From the NCBI GenBank assembly GCA_043720875.1, contig JAYSRU010000257.1, positions 1 through 56,304 on the forward strand: 56,304 nucleotides of DNA, in the 5' to 3' direction. Positions within the stretch are counted from its first letter, which is position 1. Every line of letters starts with the position of its first letter. Origin of the DNA: JAYSRU01 sp043720875. GTDB lineage: Bacteria > Bacteroidota > Bacteroidia > Flavobacteriales_D > Crocinitomicaceae. The position numbers and the translations under genes are program-made. The notes under the pieces are model-generated. The model ran no database searches, was not told where the DNA came from, and was given only the letters and a program-made list of their open reading frames with translations. This document shows, piece by piece, positions 9,590 to 17,737 of this stretch.

Positions 9590-11131
9590 TTACTTTACAA
9601 TTTTAGTAACGATGGTCGATTCTTTGTTGGTTAAACTCACGAAATACATGCCTCGGCTTAATTCATCCGCTATAGTGAAGTTGGCAGTATTCTCTTCTGC
9701 GTCTAAGGTGATGTTGCGTTGCATAATCACTTCGCCAGAAACACTATAAACACTCATTAGCATTTCTTTATTCAACTCAAGATCATACGATAATGTAATT
9801 TCATTCGCAGCGCTGTTAAACCCAGTAACGATGTTGTATGGATTTTGAATCAAACAAGTTGTTTCAACCACAATCGTTCTAAGCTGCTCTTTTCTTCCGT
9901 CCAAATCTACTTGAACCAGACGGTAGTAATTTGTTCCAAAAGGAGCGTTAATGTCTGTATAACTGTATTCTTTCTGGTTCATTGAAGTCCCAATCCCTTG
10001 GATTGTATCGATAATTTCAAAATCAGTAGTATTATTATTTGCTCTTTCCACTAAGAAATAATCATTGCTGCGCTCTGAAGCTGTTACCCATGTCAAGTCA
10101 ACCCCTTTTGATTTTACACATTGTCCTGAAAATGATTTCAATTCTATTGGCAGCAAAATTACATCAGTTGTGAAGCTACTTGCTTCAAGGTAAACAACGC
10201 TTTCATAAGCACCATCACTCAAATCCATAATAACCATCTTGATGTGATACGTTTGACCAGGAGTTAACCCATTTTGATAAGCCGTTAATATTCGTGTGTT
10301 ACCATTCATTTGTGTGCCATCAATAGTGCCTAAATAATTTGCAGTTGGTGAACCATTCACCCAAGCTGCATTAGCCGCTAGACATTTTGCAGCACTTGGC
10401 CCGCCACCAGATGAACCAACAACACCATTATTAACTGAATTAATAGATACGATAGAACCGTTACTTAAACGTGCGATATTTTTAGCATCATTGGTATAAC
10501 CTTGTCCACCAGAAACACCTGGCCCACTCAACAAAAACCCAAAACGATCACTATAATCTGAGCATTGATAATTAATCAAACCACTGTTATCACGGTATTC
10601 TTCCGATCCAAAAATATAACGGAATGATACATTACCGGCAACAGCGACAAAATCAAACTCCAGTACACCAGTATTATAATACGTACCACCACCAGCTAAT
10701 ACATTTAAATCATTGACAACAGATGGACAAGTTCCGCCTTTTCGAATTTCTCCCGCTGTACAGCTTACGAAGTTTCTAGTATATTGGGTAGTTCGAGGAT
10801 CGATTCCAAGTGTCATTGGAACTTCACTCGTGTTTCCTGTTGTAAGGATTACACCAGAAGAGAAACCCATTTGAGTTGCAGTTGTAGTTGCAGTTGAAAA
10901 TTGCCCAATTTGGTAACGCGAACTTACATTGTAGACGCCGCCAAATGAAATGTTAGAAACTACAGTTCCACTTGATACTGGAACTAATACTCCGTTTACG
11001 AGTTGGTTAACCGTATTGCTTGTATTGTTAATTGTCAACTGAGCGAAAGAGTAAACACTCATTAAGAGTGCAAAAATAACGATTACAGCTCTTTCAATTC
11101 CTTCGTAATAATTTTTCTTAGTATAGTTCAT
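9590..11131 (-). CDS. Choice-of-anchor L protein with T9SS sorting domain
   Basis: A 513-residue exported protein starting at ATG 11131. The signal peptide (about 1-31, ending VYSFAQ) precedes a choice-of-anchor L domain: FSSGVILTTGN, GVLEFDFVAVAGNVSFRYIF, GSEEYRD and FGFLLSGPG are the familiar pieces. A fibronectin-like segment with a WVTASERSNDYFLVERA motif follows (about 340-420). The last 80 residues form a T9SS type A sorting domain (MSVYSVSGEVI, GMYFVSLTN, TKIVK end). It is presumably a surface-anchored or released adhesin-like protein. It is monocistronic and ends at the shared terminator. Confidence 0.9.
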   Translation of the reverse strand: MNYTKKNYYEGIERAVIVIFALLMSVYSFAQLTINNTSNTVNQLVNGVLVPVSSGTVVSNISFGGVYNVSSRYQIGQFSTATTTATQMGFSSGVILTTGNTSEVPMTLGIDPRTTQYTRNFVSCTAGEIRKGGTCPSVVNDLNVLAGGGTYYNTGVLEFDFVAVAGNVSFRYIFGSEEYRDNSGLINYQCSDYSDRFGFLLSGPGVSGGQGYTNDAKNIARLSNGSIVSINSVNNGVVGSSGGGPSAAKCLAANAAWVNGSPTANYLGTIDGTQMNGNTRILTAYQNGLTPGQTYHIKMVIMDLSDGAYESVVYLEASSFTTDVILLPIELKSFSGQCVKSKGVDLTWVTASERSNDYFLVERANNNTTDFEIIDTIQGIGTSMNQKEYSYTDINAPFGTNYYRLVQVDLDGRKEQLRTIVVETTCLIQNPYNIVTGFNSAANEITLSYDLELNKEMLMSVYSVSGEVIMQRNITLDAEENTANFTIADELSRGMYFVSLTNKESTIVTKIVK

Positions 11132-11275
11132 GAGTCAAGTATTTAATATGTGTTGCTTGAGGCAAAACGAAATTAATACATGTCTTCGGGGTTAAGAACT
11201 TTATGTTGGCAAGCGCTAGTTAACTACGCATACAGTCATTTTAAGGGGTAAACGGCTATTTTTTAGGGTATATGG

Positions 11276-12049
11276 TTAGCGTAATAATTCATACACATCT
11301 AACCTTCTAGAAACAGGTAGTTCATTTTCAATGTATTTCATTTGAACACGGTAAGCTTGCGCTTTTCCTTTTATCTCTAAAACGAAACTAGGATTTATCA
11401 AATAGGATTTATGAATACGAACAAATGATTTTCCGTTTTGTTGCACCAAAGCTTCGGCTTTCAACATGGATAGCCTTTCCAATTTTTTCACCAATGTTCC
11501 ACTTTCAGATTCAAAATAAATAGTTACATAGTTATCGTTGGCTTCAAAGCAAATAATTTTGTGTATGGGCACGGTTAATCGCATTCTGCCTTTTGTATTT
11601 TCAAGTTTTAATACGCCAAATGGCGATTCTTCAGAGCTTTCTTGCACACTAGATCTTGTCGCTAAAAATTTGCTGAACTCTAAAAAATAATGGTACAGAA
11701 TGAAAAGTGTTGCTGGCACAAATGAGGTCAACAGGATAGAAAGTAAAAATGAAACGATGAAAGGAGGTTGAATTTGCCCTAAACCAACGGATAAAACACC
11801 CACAAGAAAAGGGGTAAAGATGAGGCTAATTCCATTCCACCATTTTGCTGTTGGCGCTTTTTTGTTTTTGAAAAGATGCAAAACGAAAAATTGAGAACTT
11901 GCGTGTAATGTAAAAAACACCACAATAAACACAGTATTATTTTTGGCGGGTTCGAGAAAAGAGCTCAAGCCAAAAAACAATAACACCAGTATTTGATATG
12001 CAGCCAATAAACTAGCCCCTAGGATTCTATTGCGTGTATTATTTCTCAC
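11276..12049 (-). CDS. Membrane-anchored LytTR-domain DNA-binding protein
   Basis: The N-terminal half holds about four hydrophobic helices (AAYQILVLLFFGLSSF, VFIVVFFTL, ISLIFTPFLVGVLSVGLG, FIVSFLLSILLTSFVPATLF). The C-terminal half is a LytTR DNA-binding domain, with IICFEANDNYVTIYF, FVRIHKSYLINP and ELPVSRR. This makes a transcription regulator tethered to the inner membrane, a common Bacteroidota arrangement. I place the start at a GTG (12049), just before the first helix, overlapping the upstream TPR gene by 11 bases. A TTG at 12076 would give 266 residues and a 38-base overlap. The overlap with a TPR sensor gene suggests the two proteins work together. Confidence 0.85.
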   Translation of the reverse strand: MRNNTRNRILGASLLAAYQILVLLFFGLSSFLEPAKNNTVFIVVFFTLHASSQFFVLHLFKNKKAPTAKWWNGISLIFTPFLVGVLSVGLGQIQPPFIVSFLLSILLTSFVPATLFILYHYFLEFSKFLATRSSVQESSEESPFGVLKLENTKGRMRLTVPIHKIICFEANDNYVTIYFESESGTLVKKLERLSMLKAEALVQQNGKSFVRIHKSYLINPSFVLEIKGKAQAYRVQMKYIENELPVSRRLDVYELLR

Positions 12050-13175
12050 TGATCTGCATAAATTTACGAATTCCAAGAAACACGAAAGAAAGTATTACGA
12101 TTAATGCCCCAACTACAAACAAAATGATTTTAACATCGAGTGCATGCAAAACGCGCACGCTTTCTTCGTTTTTTTTCGCTAATTCCTTTTCTTCTTGCAA
12201 TAAACTAATTTCGAGTTGTTTTCCTTTTAATTCATTTTTGAACGTATGGTCTTCCAACTGATTCTTAATAAAATTACTTTGAAGTTGCTCATTTAACTGA
12301 ATGTATTTTCGACTATAGCTCAGCGCCATTTTGAAATCATTTGATTTTTGATAGATCGTAGAAAGCAACAAATAAACGTCTAACAAATCATTTTTCAAGT
12401 CTTTATCGATCGAAAATTTCTCTAACATATGCAGCCAAAGTAAAGCTTCCGATGTATTCGAATTCCCAATGGCTTCTTCCCCTTTCAAGCGATAGTAAAG
12501 TAGTTTAGCATCAGCATCTGAAAATGACATTAGCTTATTTGCTTCGGTCAACGTTAGACTAACGTCCGAAAATCTGTTCAAGCGAATATAAACTTCTGCA
12601 ATTCCCAATTGAGCATATAATACACCCAAATCGTTTTTGAGTTTTTTCTCAATCACCAAAGAACTCGTGAAAAACCCTAACGCCTCATCGAATTGCTTTA
12701 ATTTTAAATAGCAATCGCCGAGGTTATACAAGCGTATGGATTTTTGAGCGCTATTGTGTAACTTCTCTTCTAATTTTAGGCTTTTTTCGAAATAATCAAT
12801 CGCACGCTGATAATTTTTTTGCAGCACGTATATAATTCCAATGTTATTATAAGAAACTGAAATTCTTGCGTTGTCTTTTAATTTTTCGGCAACAGATAAG
12901 GCTAAAAAATTATATTCCAAGGCCAGTACAAAATGTCCTTTATTCTTATGCACAATAGCCAATACGGTATAGGCATTATTCAAGTAAATACTTGGATTAT
13001 TTGCTTCTCGTGTTACAATTTCATCAGCAAAAGGTATCGGATTGCGTTCACCAGATTCTAAGGCGACGAAGGCTAAACTGTCTAATTTTACAACCGAAAT
13101 GTCAGCAAAGTTGGTTTGACCAACAATGGAAAATCCACCAAAAAAGAAAAAAGAAAAAAGTAGAATAGATTTCAT
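12039..13175 (-). CDS. Periplasmic TPR sensor with C-terminal membrane helix
   Basis: A 378-residue protein starting at ATG 13175. It has a signal peptide (FFFFGGFSIVGQ end), a run of tetratricopeptide repeats (for example ISVSYNNIGIIYVLQKNYQR and SIRLYNLGDCYLKLKQFDEA), a charged coiled coil (about 300-345) and one transmembrane helix (VKIILFVVGALIVILSFVFL). This is the sensor half of TPR histidine kinases or TPR-LytTR proteins but stops just after the membrane helix, without a kinase domain. The LytTR gene overlaps its 3' end. I infer that the TPR domain senses something in the periplasm and signals through contact with the LytTR membrane protein. Confidence 0.85.
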   Translation of the reverse strand: MKSILLFSFFFFGGFSIVGQTNFADISVVKLDSLAFVALESGERNPIPFADEIVTREANNPSIYLNNAYTVLAIVHKNKGHFVLALEYNFLALSVAEKLKDNARISVSYNNIGIIYVLQKNYQRAIDYFEKSLKLEEKLHNSAQKSIRLYNLGDCYLKLKQFDEALGFFTSSLVIEKKLKNDLGVLYAQLGIAEVYIRLNRFSDVSLTLTEANKLMSFSDADAKLLYYRLKGEEAIGNSNTSEALLWLHMLEKFSIDKDLKNDLLDVYLLLSTIYQKSNDFKMALSYSRKYIQLNEQLQSNFIKNQLEDHTFKNELKGKQLEISLLQEEKELAKKNEESVRVLHALDVKIILFVVGALIVILSFVFLGIRKFMQISEK

Positions 13176-13213
13176 AACTGTGCTGAGGCAACAAGATACA
13201 AATTATTCATTAA

Positions 13214-14950
13214 TTACAAACCCAATTCTTTGCGTTGCGCAGCGTCAATTGGAGAAGGTGCGTCAATCATAACGTCACGTCCGCTGTTGTTTTTAGGGAA
13301 GGCTATATAATCCCGAATAGAATCACTTCCACCCATAGTTGCTACCAAACGATCTAGTCCAAACGCCAATCCACCGTGTGGCGGCGCCCCATATTCGAAT
13401 GCATTCATTAGGAAACCGAATTGTGCTTGTGCCTCTTCTGGTGTAAAACCTAACAAATCAAACATTTGAGCTTGTAATGTTCTATCATGAATGCGAATTG
13501 AACCTCCGCCAAGCTCTACACCATTCATTGCTAAATCGTACGCATTTGCTCTAACTTTTCCTGGATGTGTTGCGATTAAGTGCATATCCTCCGGTTTCGG
13601 AGAAGTAAATGGATGGTGCATCGCATGGTAACGGTTATTTTCTTCGTCCCACTCCAACAATGGGAAATCCAATACCCATAATGGTTTGAACTCATCCGTT
13701 TTGCGTAAACCTAACACCGTTCCCATGTGTAGGCGTAATTCATTCATTTGTTTTTGCGTTTTTTCTTCCGCGCCGCAAAGTACCAAGATTAAATCTCCTG
13801 AAACTGCACCACATTCGGCTGCCCATAACTTCAAGGTAGCTTCATCATAGAATTTATCTACCGAACTTTTTAACGTTCCGTCTTCATTCATGCGCACATA
13901 AATCAAGCCGGTAGCGCCAATTTGCGGACGCTTCACCCAATCCGTTAACTCATCAATTTGTTTACGTGTGTACCCATTTGCGCCGGTTGCAGCAATTGCA
14001 ATTACCGATTCGGCCGCATCAAATACCGGAAATCCTTTGTTTTTTGTAAATTCTTTAATATATCCGAATTCCATTCCAAAACGAATGTCTGGTTTATCCG
14101 ACCCATATTTTTGCATGGCTTCGGCATAATCCATTCTAGGAAAATCTCCTTCGAAGGTAACACCGCGCACGGTTTTAAACAAATGCTTGATTAATCCTTC
14201 AAACATTTGCAAAATATCTTCTTGTTCCACAAACGCCATTTCACAATCTATTTGTGTGAATTCAGGTTGACGATCTGCTCTTAAATCTTCGTCTCTAAAA
14301 CATTTAACGATTTGATAATAACGGTCAAATCCAGAAACCATCAACAATTGCTTAAAGGTTTGTGGCGATTGAGGTAAAGCATAAAATTGACCTTCATTCA
14401 TTCTACTTGGCACCACAAAATCGCGGGCTCCTTCGGGTGTAGACTTAATCAAAAAAGGAGTTTCGATATCCATAAACTCTTGGCTATCCAAATATTTACG
14501 CGTTTCCAGCGCCACTTTATTTCTTAATTTCAATTTTTCTTGAACGGGGTTTCTACGCAAATCCAAGTAACGGTATTGTGCGCGAATTTCCTCTCCTCCG
14601 TCTGTATCATCTTCGATGGTAAATGGGGGAGTTTTAGAAGCATTCAACAAGGTAAGCTTGCTCACTTTGATTTCAATTTCTCCGGTTGGGATATTCAAAT
14701 TTTTGCTTGAACGTTCAACCACAGTTCCTGTAACTTGGATTACAAATTCTCGACCCAATTTACGCGCTGCCAGGCAAAGCTCACTGTTTTCATCCATGTT
14801 AAATGCCAACTGCGTAATACCATAACGGTCGCGTACATCTAAAAAAGTCATTCCGCCTAAATCTCGGTTCGTTTGCACCCATCCAGCAAGTGTTACTTCA
14901 TTATTTTGATTTGAAAGTCGTAATTGACCACAGGTGTGCGAACGATACAT
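13214..14950 (-). CDS. aspS: Aspartyl-tRNA synthetase
   Basis: A 578-residue bacterial-type class II synthetase, the usual length for the family. An OB-fold tRNA-binding domain at the N-terminus (VTLAGWVQTNRDLGGMTFLD) precedes the catalytic core. Motif 2 reads FRDEDLRADRQPEFTQID, the bacterial GAD insertion lies in the middle, and motif 3 (GGLAFGLDRLVATMGG) and the APSPID tail are intact. It charges tRNA-Asp in the cytoplasm. It starts with ATG at 14948-14950, and a consensus -7 box lies 36 bases upstream. The TPR gene follows 38 bases downstream on the same strand. Confidence 0.98.
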   Translation of the reverse strand: MYRSHTCGQLRLSNQNNEVTLAGWVQTNRDLGGMTFLDVRDRYGITQLAFNMDENSELCLAARKLGREFVIQVTGTVVERSSKNLNIPTGEIEIKVSKLTLLNASKTPPFTIEDDTDGGEEIRAQYRYLDLRRNPVQEKLKLRNKVALETRKYLDSQEFMDIETPFLIKSTPEGARDFVVPSRMNEGQFYALPQSPQTFKQLLMVSGFDRYYQIVKCFRDEDLRADRQPEFTQIDCEMAFVEQEDILQMFEGLIKHLFKTVRGVTFEGDFPRMDYAEAMQKYGSDKPDIRFGMEFGYIKEFTKNKGFPVFDAAESVIAIAATGANGYTRKQIDELTDWVKRPQIGATGLIYVRMNEDGTLKSSVDKFYDEATLKLWAAECGAVSGDLILVLCGAEEKTQKQMNELRLHMGTVLGLRKTDEFKPLWVLDFPLLEWDEENNRYHAMHHPFTSPKPEDMHLIATHPGKVRANAYDLAMNGVELGGGSIRIHDRTLQAQMFDLLGFTPEEAQAQFGFLMNAFEYGAPPHGGLAFGLDRLVATMGGSDSIRDYIAFPKNNSGRDVMIDAPSPIDAAQRKELGL

Positions 14951-14986
14951 AATTGAAATTTAAACGTGTATTTTCTTTTTGAAGCA

Positions 14987-14994
14987 CAAAGATA
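14987..14994 (-). promoter_or_regulatory. -7 box for aspS
   Basis: On the minus strand this reads TATCTTTG, an exact match to the Bacteroidota -7 consensus TAnnTTTG. It would start transcription roughly 30 bases before aspS. No clear -33 TTTG was found at the usual distance. Confidence 0.6.
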
Positions 14995-15198
14995 AGAATT
15001 GAGAAGGTTTAAACAGTGCTATTGCAATTTTTTGTCATGCACAAAACTGTATTTATTGCTAATTGAAGGTAATTACGCATCTCGTTGCTTTGCTTCCTTT
15101 TCCATAATTAGTCGAACGATTATTGAGGAAATAATAAAGATACTGGGCATTGTGCAATCTAATTTCGGCGGAATGTGGTTTATATTCAAAAAATCTAC

Positions 15199-15206
15199 TA
15201 TTTTTG
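15199..15206 (+). promoter_or_regulatory. -7 box for the tRNA
   Basis: TATTTTTG matches TAnnTTTG exactly and lies 11 bases before the first base of the tRNA, the right distance for a short 5' leader. Confidence 0.6.
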
Positions 15207-15217
15207 CACTCCTCAAC

Positions 15218-15291
15218 GGTCCTATAGCTCATTCGGTTAGAGCAACTGACTCATAATCAGTAGGTGCTTGGTTCGATTCCAAGTGGGACCA
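15218..15291 (+). tRNA. tRNA with CAU anticodon (Met or lysidine-type Ile)
   Basis: A full cloverleaf can be drawn. The acceptor stem is GGTCCTA with TGGGACC (one G-T pair), the D arm GCTC/GAGC, the anticodon stem ACTGA/TCAGT around loop CTCATAA, and the T arm CTTGG/CCAAG with loop TTCGATT. The discriminator is A, and CCA is not encoded. The anticodon is CAU, so it is elongator tRNA-Met or the tRNA-Ile that TilS converts to read AUA. The acceptor does not have the unpaired first base expected of an initiator. I cannot separate Met from Ile2 by eye. Confidence 0.9.
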
Positions 15292-15294
15292 CTC

Positions 15295-15325
15295 AAAAAG
15301 CTTCACAGAAATGTGAAGCTTTTTT
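15295..15325 (+). terminator. Terminator of the tRNA transcript
   Basis: A 13-bp perfect hairpin (AAAAAGCTTCACA at 15295-15307, loop GAAA, TGTGAAGCTTTTT at 15312-15324) ends in a T-run just after the tRNA. Confidence 0.85.
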
Positions 15326-15403
15326 CGTTATCCGATTCCTTAATAAAAGTAAGTATATTAACAGTCCCGAGATTAAATATCCAAGAATAGAAATTATTGT
15401 CGC

Positions 15404-16198
15404 ATGAAGTTTGCAATTGTTGAAACAGAAAAACGGGAAGCTCTTCATTCAGGAGAACGAGGAATTTGTATTTGTTGTGGCGCAGAAACAATTGCACATT
15501 GCGGTAATTTCATGGTTCATCATTGGAAACACAAAACACTTGTAGAGTGTGACATTTGGTATGAAGGTGAAACGGAATGGCACCGAAACTGGAAAAATAA
15601 ATTTCCCGTCGCATTTCAAGAGGTTGTAAAGAACGACTTAGAAACAGGAGAGAAACATATTGCTGATATATATCACCCTACAAGACACCTGACAATAGAA
15701 TTTCAGCATTCTCCAATCAGCTTACAAGAAATTGAATCTCGTGAAAATTTCTACGGTAAAATGTTCTGGATTGTTGACGTTTTACCTTTTAAACCGAACA
15801 TTTTTTTTCATAAAAACATTCAGGATGCATTTTACGAATGCATTATTATGCCTTGGGCAACAGATAAGGATAGAATTATTAGAGATCTCAGAAAACAAGA
15901 TAAAGATGACGAAGTTACAAAATTACGTGATAATTGTCCTGGCGAGGAATACATTGAAATGTTTGAAAAAAGATACAAAAGCCATTCTAACAACGAGGAC
16001 TATTTTTTGATGCAATGGAAGTACCAGCATAAGAGATGGAATTACACGAAATGCTCTTTGTTTTTTGATATTGGAGACGATTATTTGTACATGAATATTG
16101 AAACAATAGAAATTTGGAATGGGTTTGTCGTAAAACGATTTCCTAAAAAAGAGTTCGTTTCTAGGTTTATTAATGTATCTGATAATATATTAGTTTAA
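15404..16198 (+). CDS. CoiA-like competence-associated nuclease
   Basis: A 264-residue protein that resembles the CoiA family. The N-terminus carries a probable zinc motif (CICCGAE followed by HHWKH at about residues 24-49). The nuclease core follows: EWHRNWKNKF, then HIADIYHPTRHLTIEFQHSP (about 85-104), the D...ExQ arrangement of this restriction-endonuclease-like fold, with a lysine and hydrophobic strand (MFWIVDVLPF) after it. CoiA proteins promote natural transformation in Firmicutes; in Bacteroidota the role of such homologues is unclear and a defence role is possible. No signal peptide is present. It sits alone after a tRNA in an accessory patch with the lipoprotein at 16329. Confidence 0.7.
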   Translation: MKFAIVETEKREALHSGERGICICCGAETIAHCGNFMVHHWKHKTLVECDIWYEGETEWHRNWKNKFPVAFQEVVKNDLETGEKHIADIYHPTRHLTIEFQHSPISLQEIESRENFYGKMFWIVDVLPFKPNIFFHKNIQDAFYECIIMPWATDKDRIIRDLRKQDKDDEVTKLRDNCPGEEYIEMFEKRYKSHSNNEDYFLMQWKYQHKRWNYTKCSLFFDIGDDYLYMNIETIEIWNGFVVKRFPKKEFVSRFINVSDNILV

Positions 16199-16228
16199 AA
16201 ATCATCTGTTTTTTTAGTTGAAAACCAT

Positions 16229-16236
16229 TATATTTG
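16229..16236 (+). promoter_or_regulatory. Possible -7 box for the orphan lipoprotein
   Basis: TATATTTG matches TAnnTTTG, about 93 bases before the lipoprotein start. No good -33 partner was found, so this is tentative. Confidence 0.35.
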
Positions 16237-16328
16237 AAATGACAGAATCATCAAAATGAAATCAGAATGAAATTCGATTTTAATCAATTGTAAGCAGTTA
16301 AAAGCTGCGTATATACAAGTTAACAACC

Positions 16329-17429
16329 ATGAAGAAACTATTAGGAATACTTTTATTATTTAATCTCGTTGGATGTTCTGACAATGGGAAAAACGATGAT
16401 TCTGCTAAAATTGAACAAGAAATAATTGAACAAACCATTTATAAATTGACTCCAAATTTAAGAGAAGTCCAACTAATTGTGCCGGCTGAAGGCGGTGAAT
16501 CAAGCGATCTTCTAGAATCAAGAGAAAATGCATTTTGGCCGGAACACGAAAAAATGAAACAAAACAACAAATTAAATGTCATTTTGTCAACAGAATTAAC
16601 TGTGCCTGCAAGTGGTGAAAGATACACTTGTTCTTCGGGGCTTTCTGATGAATTTGTAAATTTTCTATATAGCAATGAACTAAAATCAAAAAAAGTTGAC
16701 TGCTCGATAATAAAAGAAATTAATGGAATCCATGTCCTAAATAAGAAAATTGATTACAAAGAACATGATAATATAAACAAACCTGGTTGTTTTGGTTATA
16801 TTGAATATTCTCGAATGTACATTTCTAACAATTCATCTTTTGCCAGTTTCATTTACAAGTATCGCTTGAACAATGGTGAAAATCTGTCCTATTTAATCAA
16901 AGTTAAAAAACTAAAGGATAAATGGATCATTGATAAAAAAGAAGACCTTAACGTCTATTATTTAGCCCCATCAACATCTATTCAACCAACAAATATCATT
17001 GATACTATACAGGTTCCTGACCACAAAGAAAAAGATTTTATCATTGACATTAGTGTAAATAATGTTTCATTGGATAGATATCCAAAAAATAAAGAAATCA
17101 TGTTTAAATTTAAAAACAACGCTTTCAAAAAAGAATTTTTGGAGTTTACGGACTTGTACCTTGCTGTTAATGGTTTTGGTGACAATGACAAAAATCTGCA
17201 TTTCAACAAAAAAAATGATAGTTTATATTCACTGATAATAGATTCTGACTTTTCGGACCCTTTTCTAGAATGTGGAATTTGCTTAACGCCTAAAAGAGGA
17301 TATGTTTTAAACAAAATGCACCAAACTGGTTCCATGATGTATATAACGATTTCAGAACGGTTAAGAATTGATGTGAATTATATAGATGTTGAAGAAAAAA
17401 AAGAAAAGACAGTTGTTAACAGCAAATAA
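16329..17429 (+). CDS. Orphan lipoprotein of unknown function
   Basis: A 366-residue putative lipoprotein. The signal MKKLLGILLLFNLVGC ends in a lipobox with Cys16 as the acylated residue, followed by a D/N/K-rich linker. The rest is soluble and beta-rich with no motif I recognise; segments such as LKDKWIIDKKEDLNVYYL resemble beta sandwich or snoaL-like folds only loosely. It is probably anchored in the inner or outer membrane facing the periplasm. It is very AT-rich, has no functional link to its neighbours and its stop codon lies inside an attC-like inverted repeat (17412-17471), so it may have been acquired as a cassette. Confidence 0.7.
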   Translation: MKKLLGILLLFNLVGCSDNGKNDDSAKIEQEIIEQTIYKLTPNLREVQLIVPAEGGESSDLLESRENAFWPEHEKMKQNNKLNVILSTELTVPASGERYTCSSGLSDEFVNFLYSNELKSKKVDCSIIKEINGIHVLNKKIDYKEHDNINKPGCFGYIEYSRMYISNNSSFASFIYKYRLNNGENLSYLIKVKKLKDKWIIDKKEDLNVYYLAPSTSIQPTNIIDTIQVPDHKEKDFIIDISVNNVSLDRYPKNKEIMFKFKNNAFKKEFLEFTDLYLAVNGFGDNDKNLHFNKKNDSLYSLIIDSDFSDPFLECGICLTPKRGYVLNKMHQTGSMMYITISERLRIDVNYIDVEEKKEKTVVNSK

Positions 17430-17471
17430 GCGCCAATATCGCGAGCGCCTATTTGCAAAACGTTACACAAC
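17412..17471. repeat. attC-like two-box imperfect inverted repeat
   Basis: Two nested pairs of complementary boxes. The inner pair is GCAAATAAGCGC (17422-17433) with GCGCCTATTTGC (17445-17456), 11 of 12 paired around an 11-nt centre. The outer pair is GTTGTTAAC (17412-17420) with GTTACACAAC (17462-17471), paired apart from one extra base. Spacers between the boxes differ, 1 nt on the left and 5 on the right. The layout resembles integron attC sites and overlaps the stop of the preceding gene, but the right box does not fit the GTTRRRY core and there is no T-run for a terminator. Confidence 0.4.
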
Positions 17472-17541
17472 ATAAAATTAGCGTTTGTCAAGATGAATTT
17501 GCCAAACCAATGCAGTTGAGATCAAACGTTCAAATATTCGA

Positions 17542-17572
17542 TTTGATTTTGTCACCGAACTTTCTATCTTTG
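17542..17572 (+). promoter_or_regulatory. Promoter of the phenylalanine hydroxylase operon
   Basis: A -33 TTTG (17542-17545), a 19-nt spacer and -7 TATCTTTG (17565-17572) together match the Bacteroidota promoter consensus. Transcription should start near 17577, about 160 bases before phhA, leaving a leader that contains the attenuator described in the next entries. Confidence 0.7.
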
Positions 17573-17576
17573 TCGC

Positions 17577-17636
17577 ATGTTACACACAAAAAACACGAGC
17601 TATTTATATTATCCAACTCAAACAGAGAACTGGTAG
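17577..17636 (+). CDS. Putative tyrosine-rich leader peptide
   Basis: A 19-codon ORF with stop TAG at 17634-17636, encoding MLHTKNTSYLYYPTQTENW. Codons 9, 11 and 12 are all TAT, so three of four consecutive codons (17601-17612) demand Tyr-tRNA. The ATG lies only 4 nt after the -7 box, so translation would be leaderless, a geometry repeated at several other genes in this window. The peptide precedes an antiterminator and a terminator in the leader of a tyrosine-making operon. I infer it is a sensor of charged Tyr-tRNA. AT-rich DNA readily gives TAT codons by chance, so independent proof is needed. Confidence 0.5.
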   Translation: MLHTKNTSYLYYPTQTENW

Positions 17637-17697
17637 TATAAACGTATTTCATAAAAATAACAACGTTTCCCGGTTCTTTTGAGTCGGGTATTTTTTT
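17616..17697 (+). promoter_or_regulatory. Transcription attenuator (antiterminator/terminator switch)
   Basis: Two exclusive folds can be drawn. Antiterminator: ACTCAAA (17616-17622) pairs with TTTGAGT (17678-17684), and GAACTGG (17627-17633) pairs with CCGGTTC (17670-17676), 14 bp in one interrupted helix with one G-U. Terminator: CCCGGTTC (17669-17676) pairs with GAGTCGGG (17681-17688), followed by seven T. A ribosome stalled at the Tyr codons would leave the GAACTGG arm free and allow readthrough. One that reaches the stop at 17634 would cover it and favour termination. The model is inferred from base pairing alone. Confidence 0.6.
17669..17697 (+). terminator. Intrinsic terminator inside the phhA leader
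   Basis: An 8-bp stem (two G-U pairs, TTTT loop at 17677-17680) is followed after TA by seven consecutive T (17691-17697). It points toward phhA, 40 bases upstream of its start, and lies downstream of the operon promoter, so it can only act within the operon's own leader or on readthrough from the lipoprotein gene. Confidence 0.7.
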
Positions 17698-17737
17698 GCC
17701 CAAAATTTTGAAAACAACCACCAAAAATAAATTAATT

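Noticed and set aside
15218..15325. tRNA as an integration site of a genomic island
   Set aside because: I looked downstream to about 17700 for a repeat of the tRNA 3' end and saw none, and no integrase is present. The tRNA and its terminator are intact.
17453..17641. A 62-codon open frame overlapping the phh leader
   Set aside because: It runs across the promoter and the attenuator in a different frame from the Tyr-rich ORF, has no start signal and no recognisable protein character.
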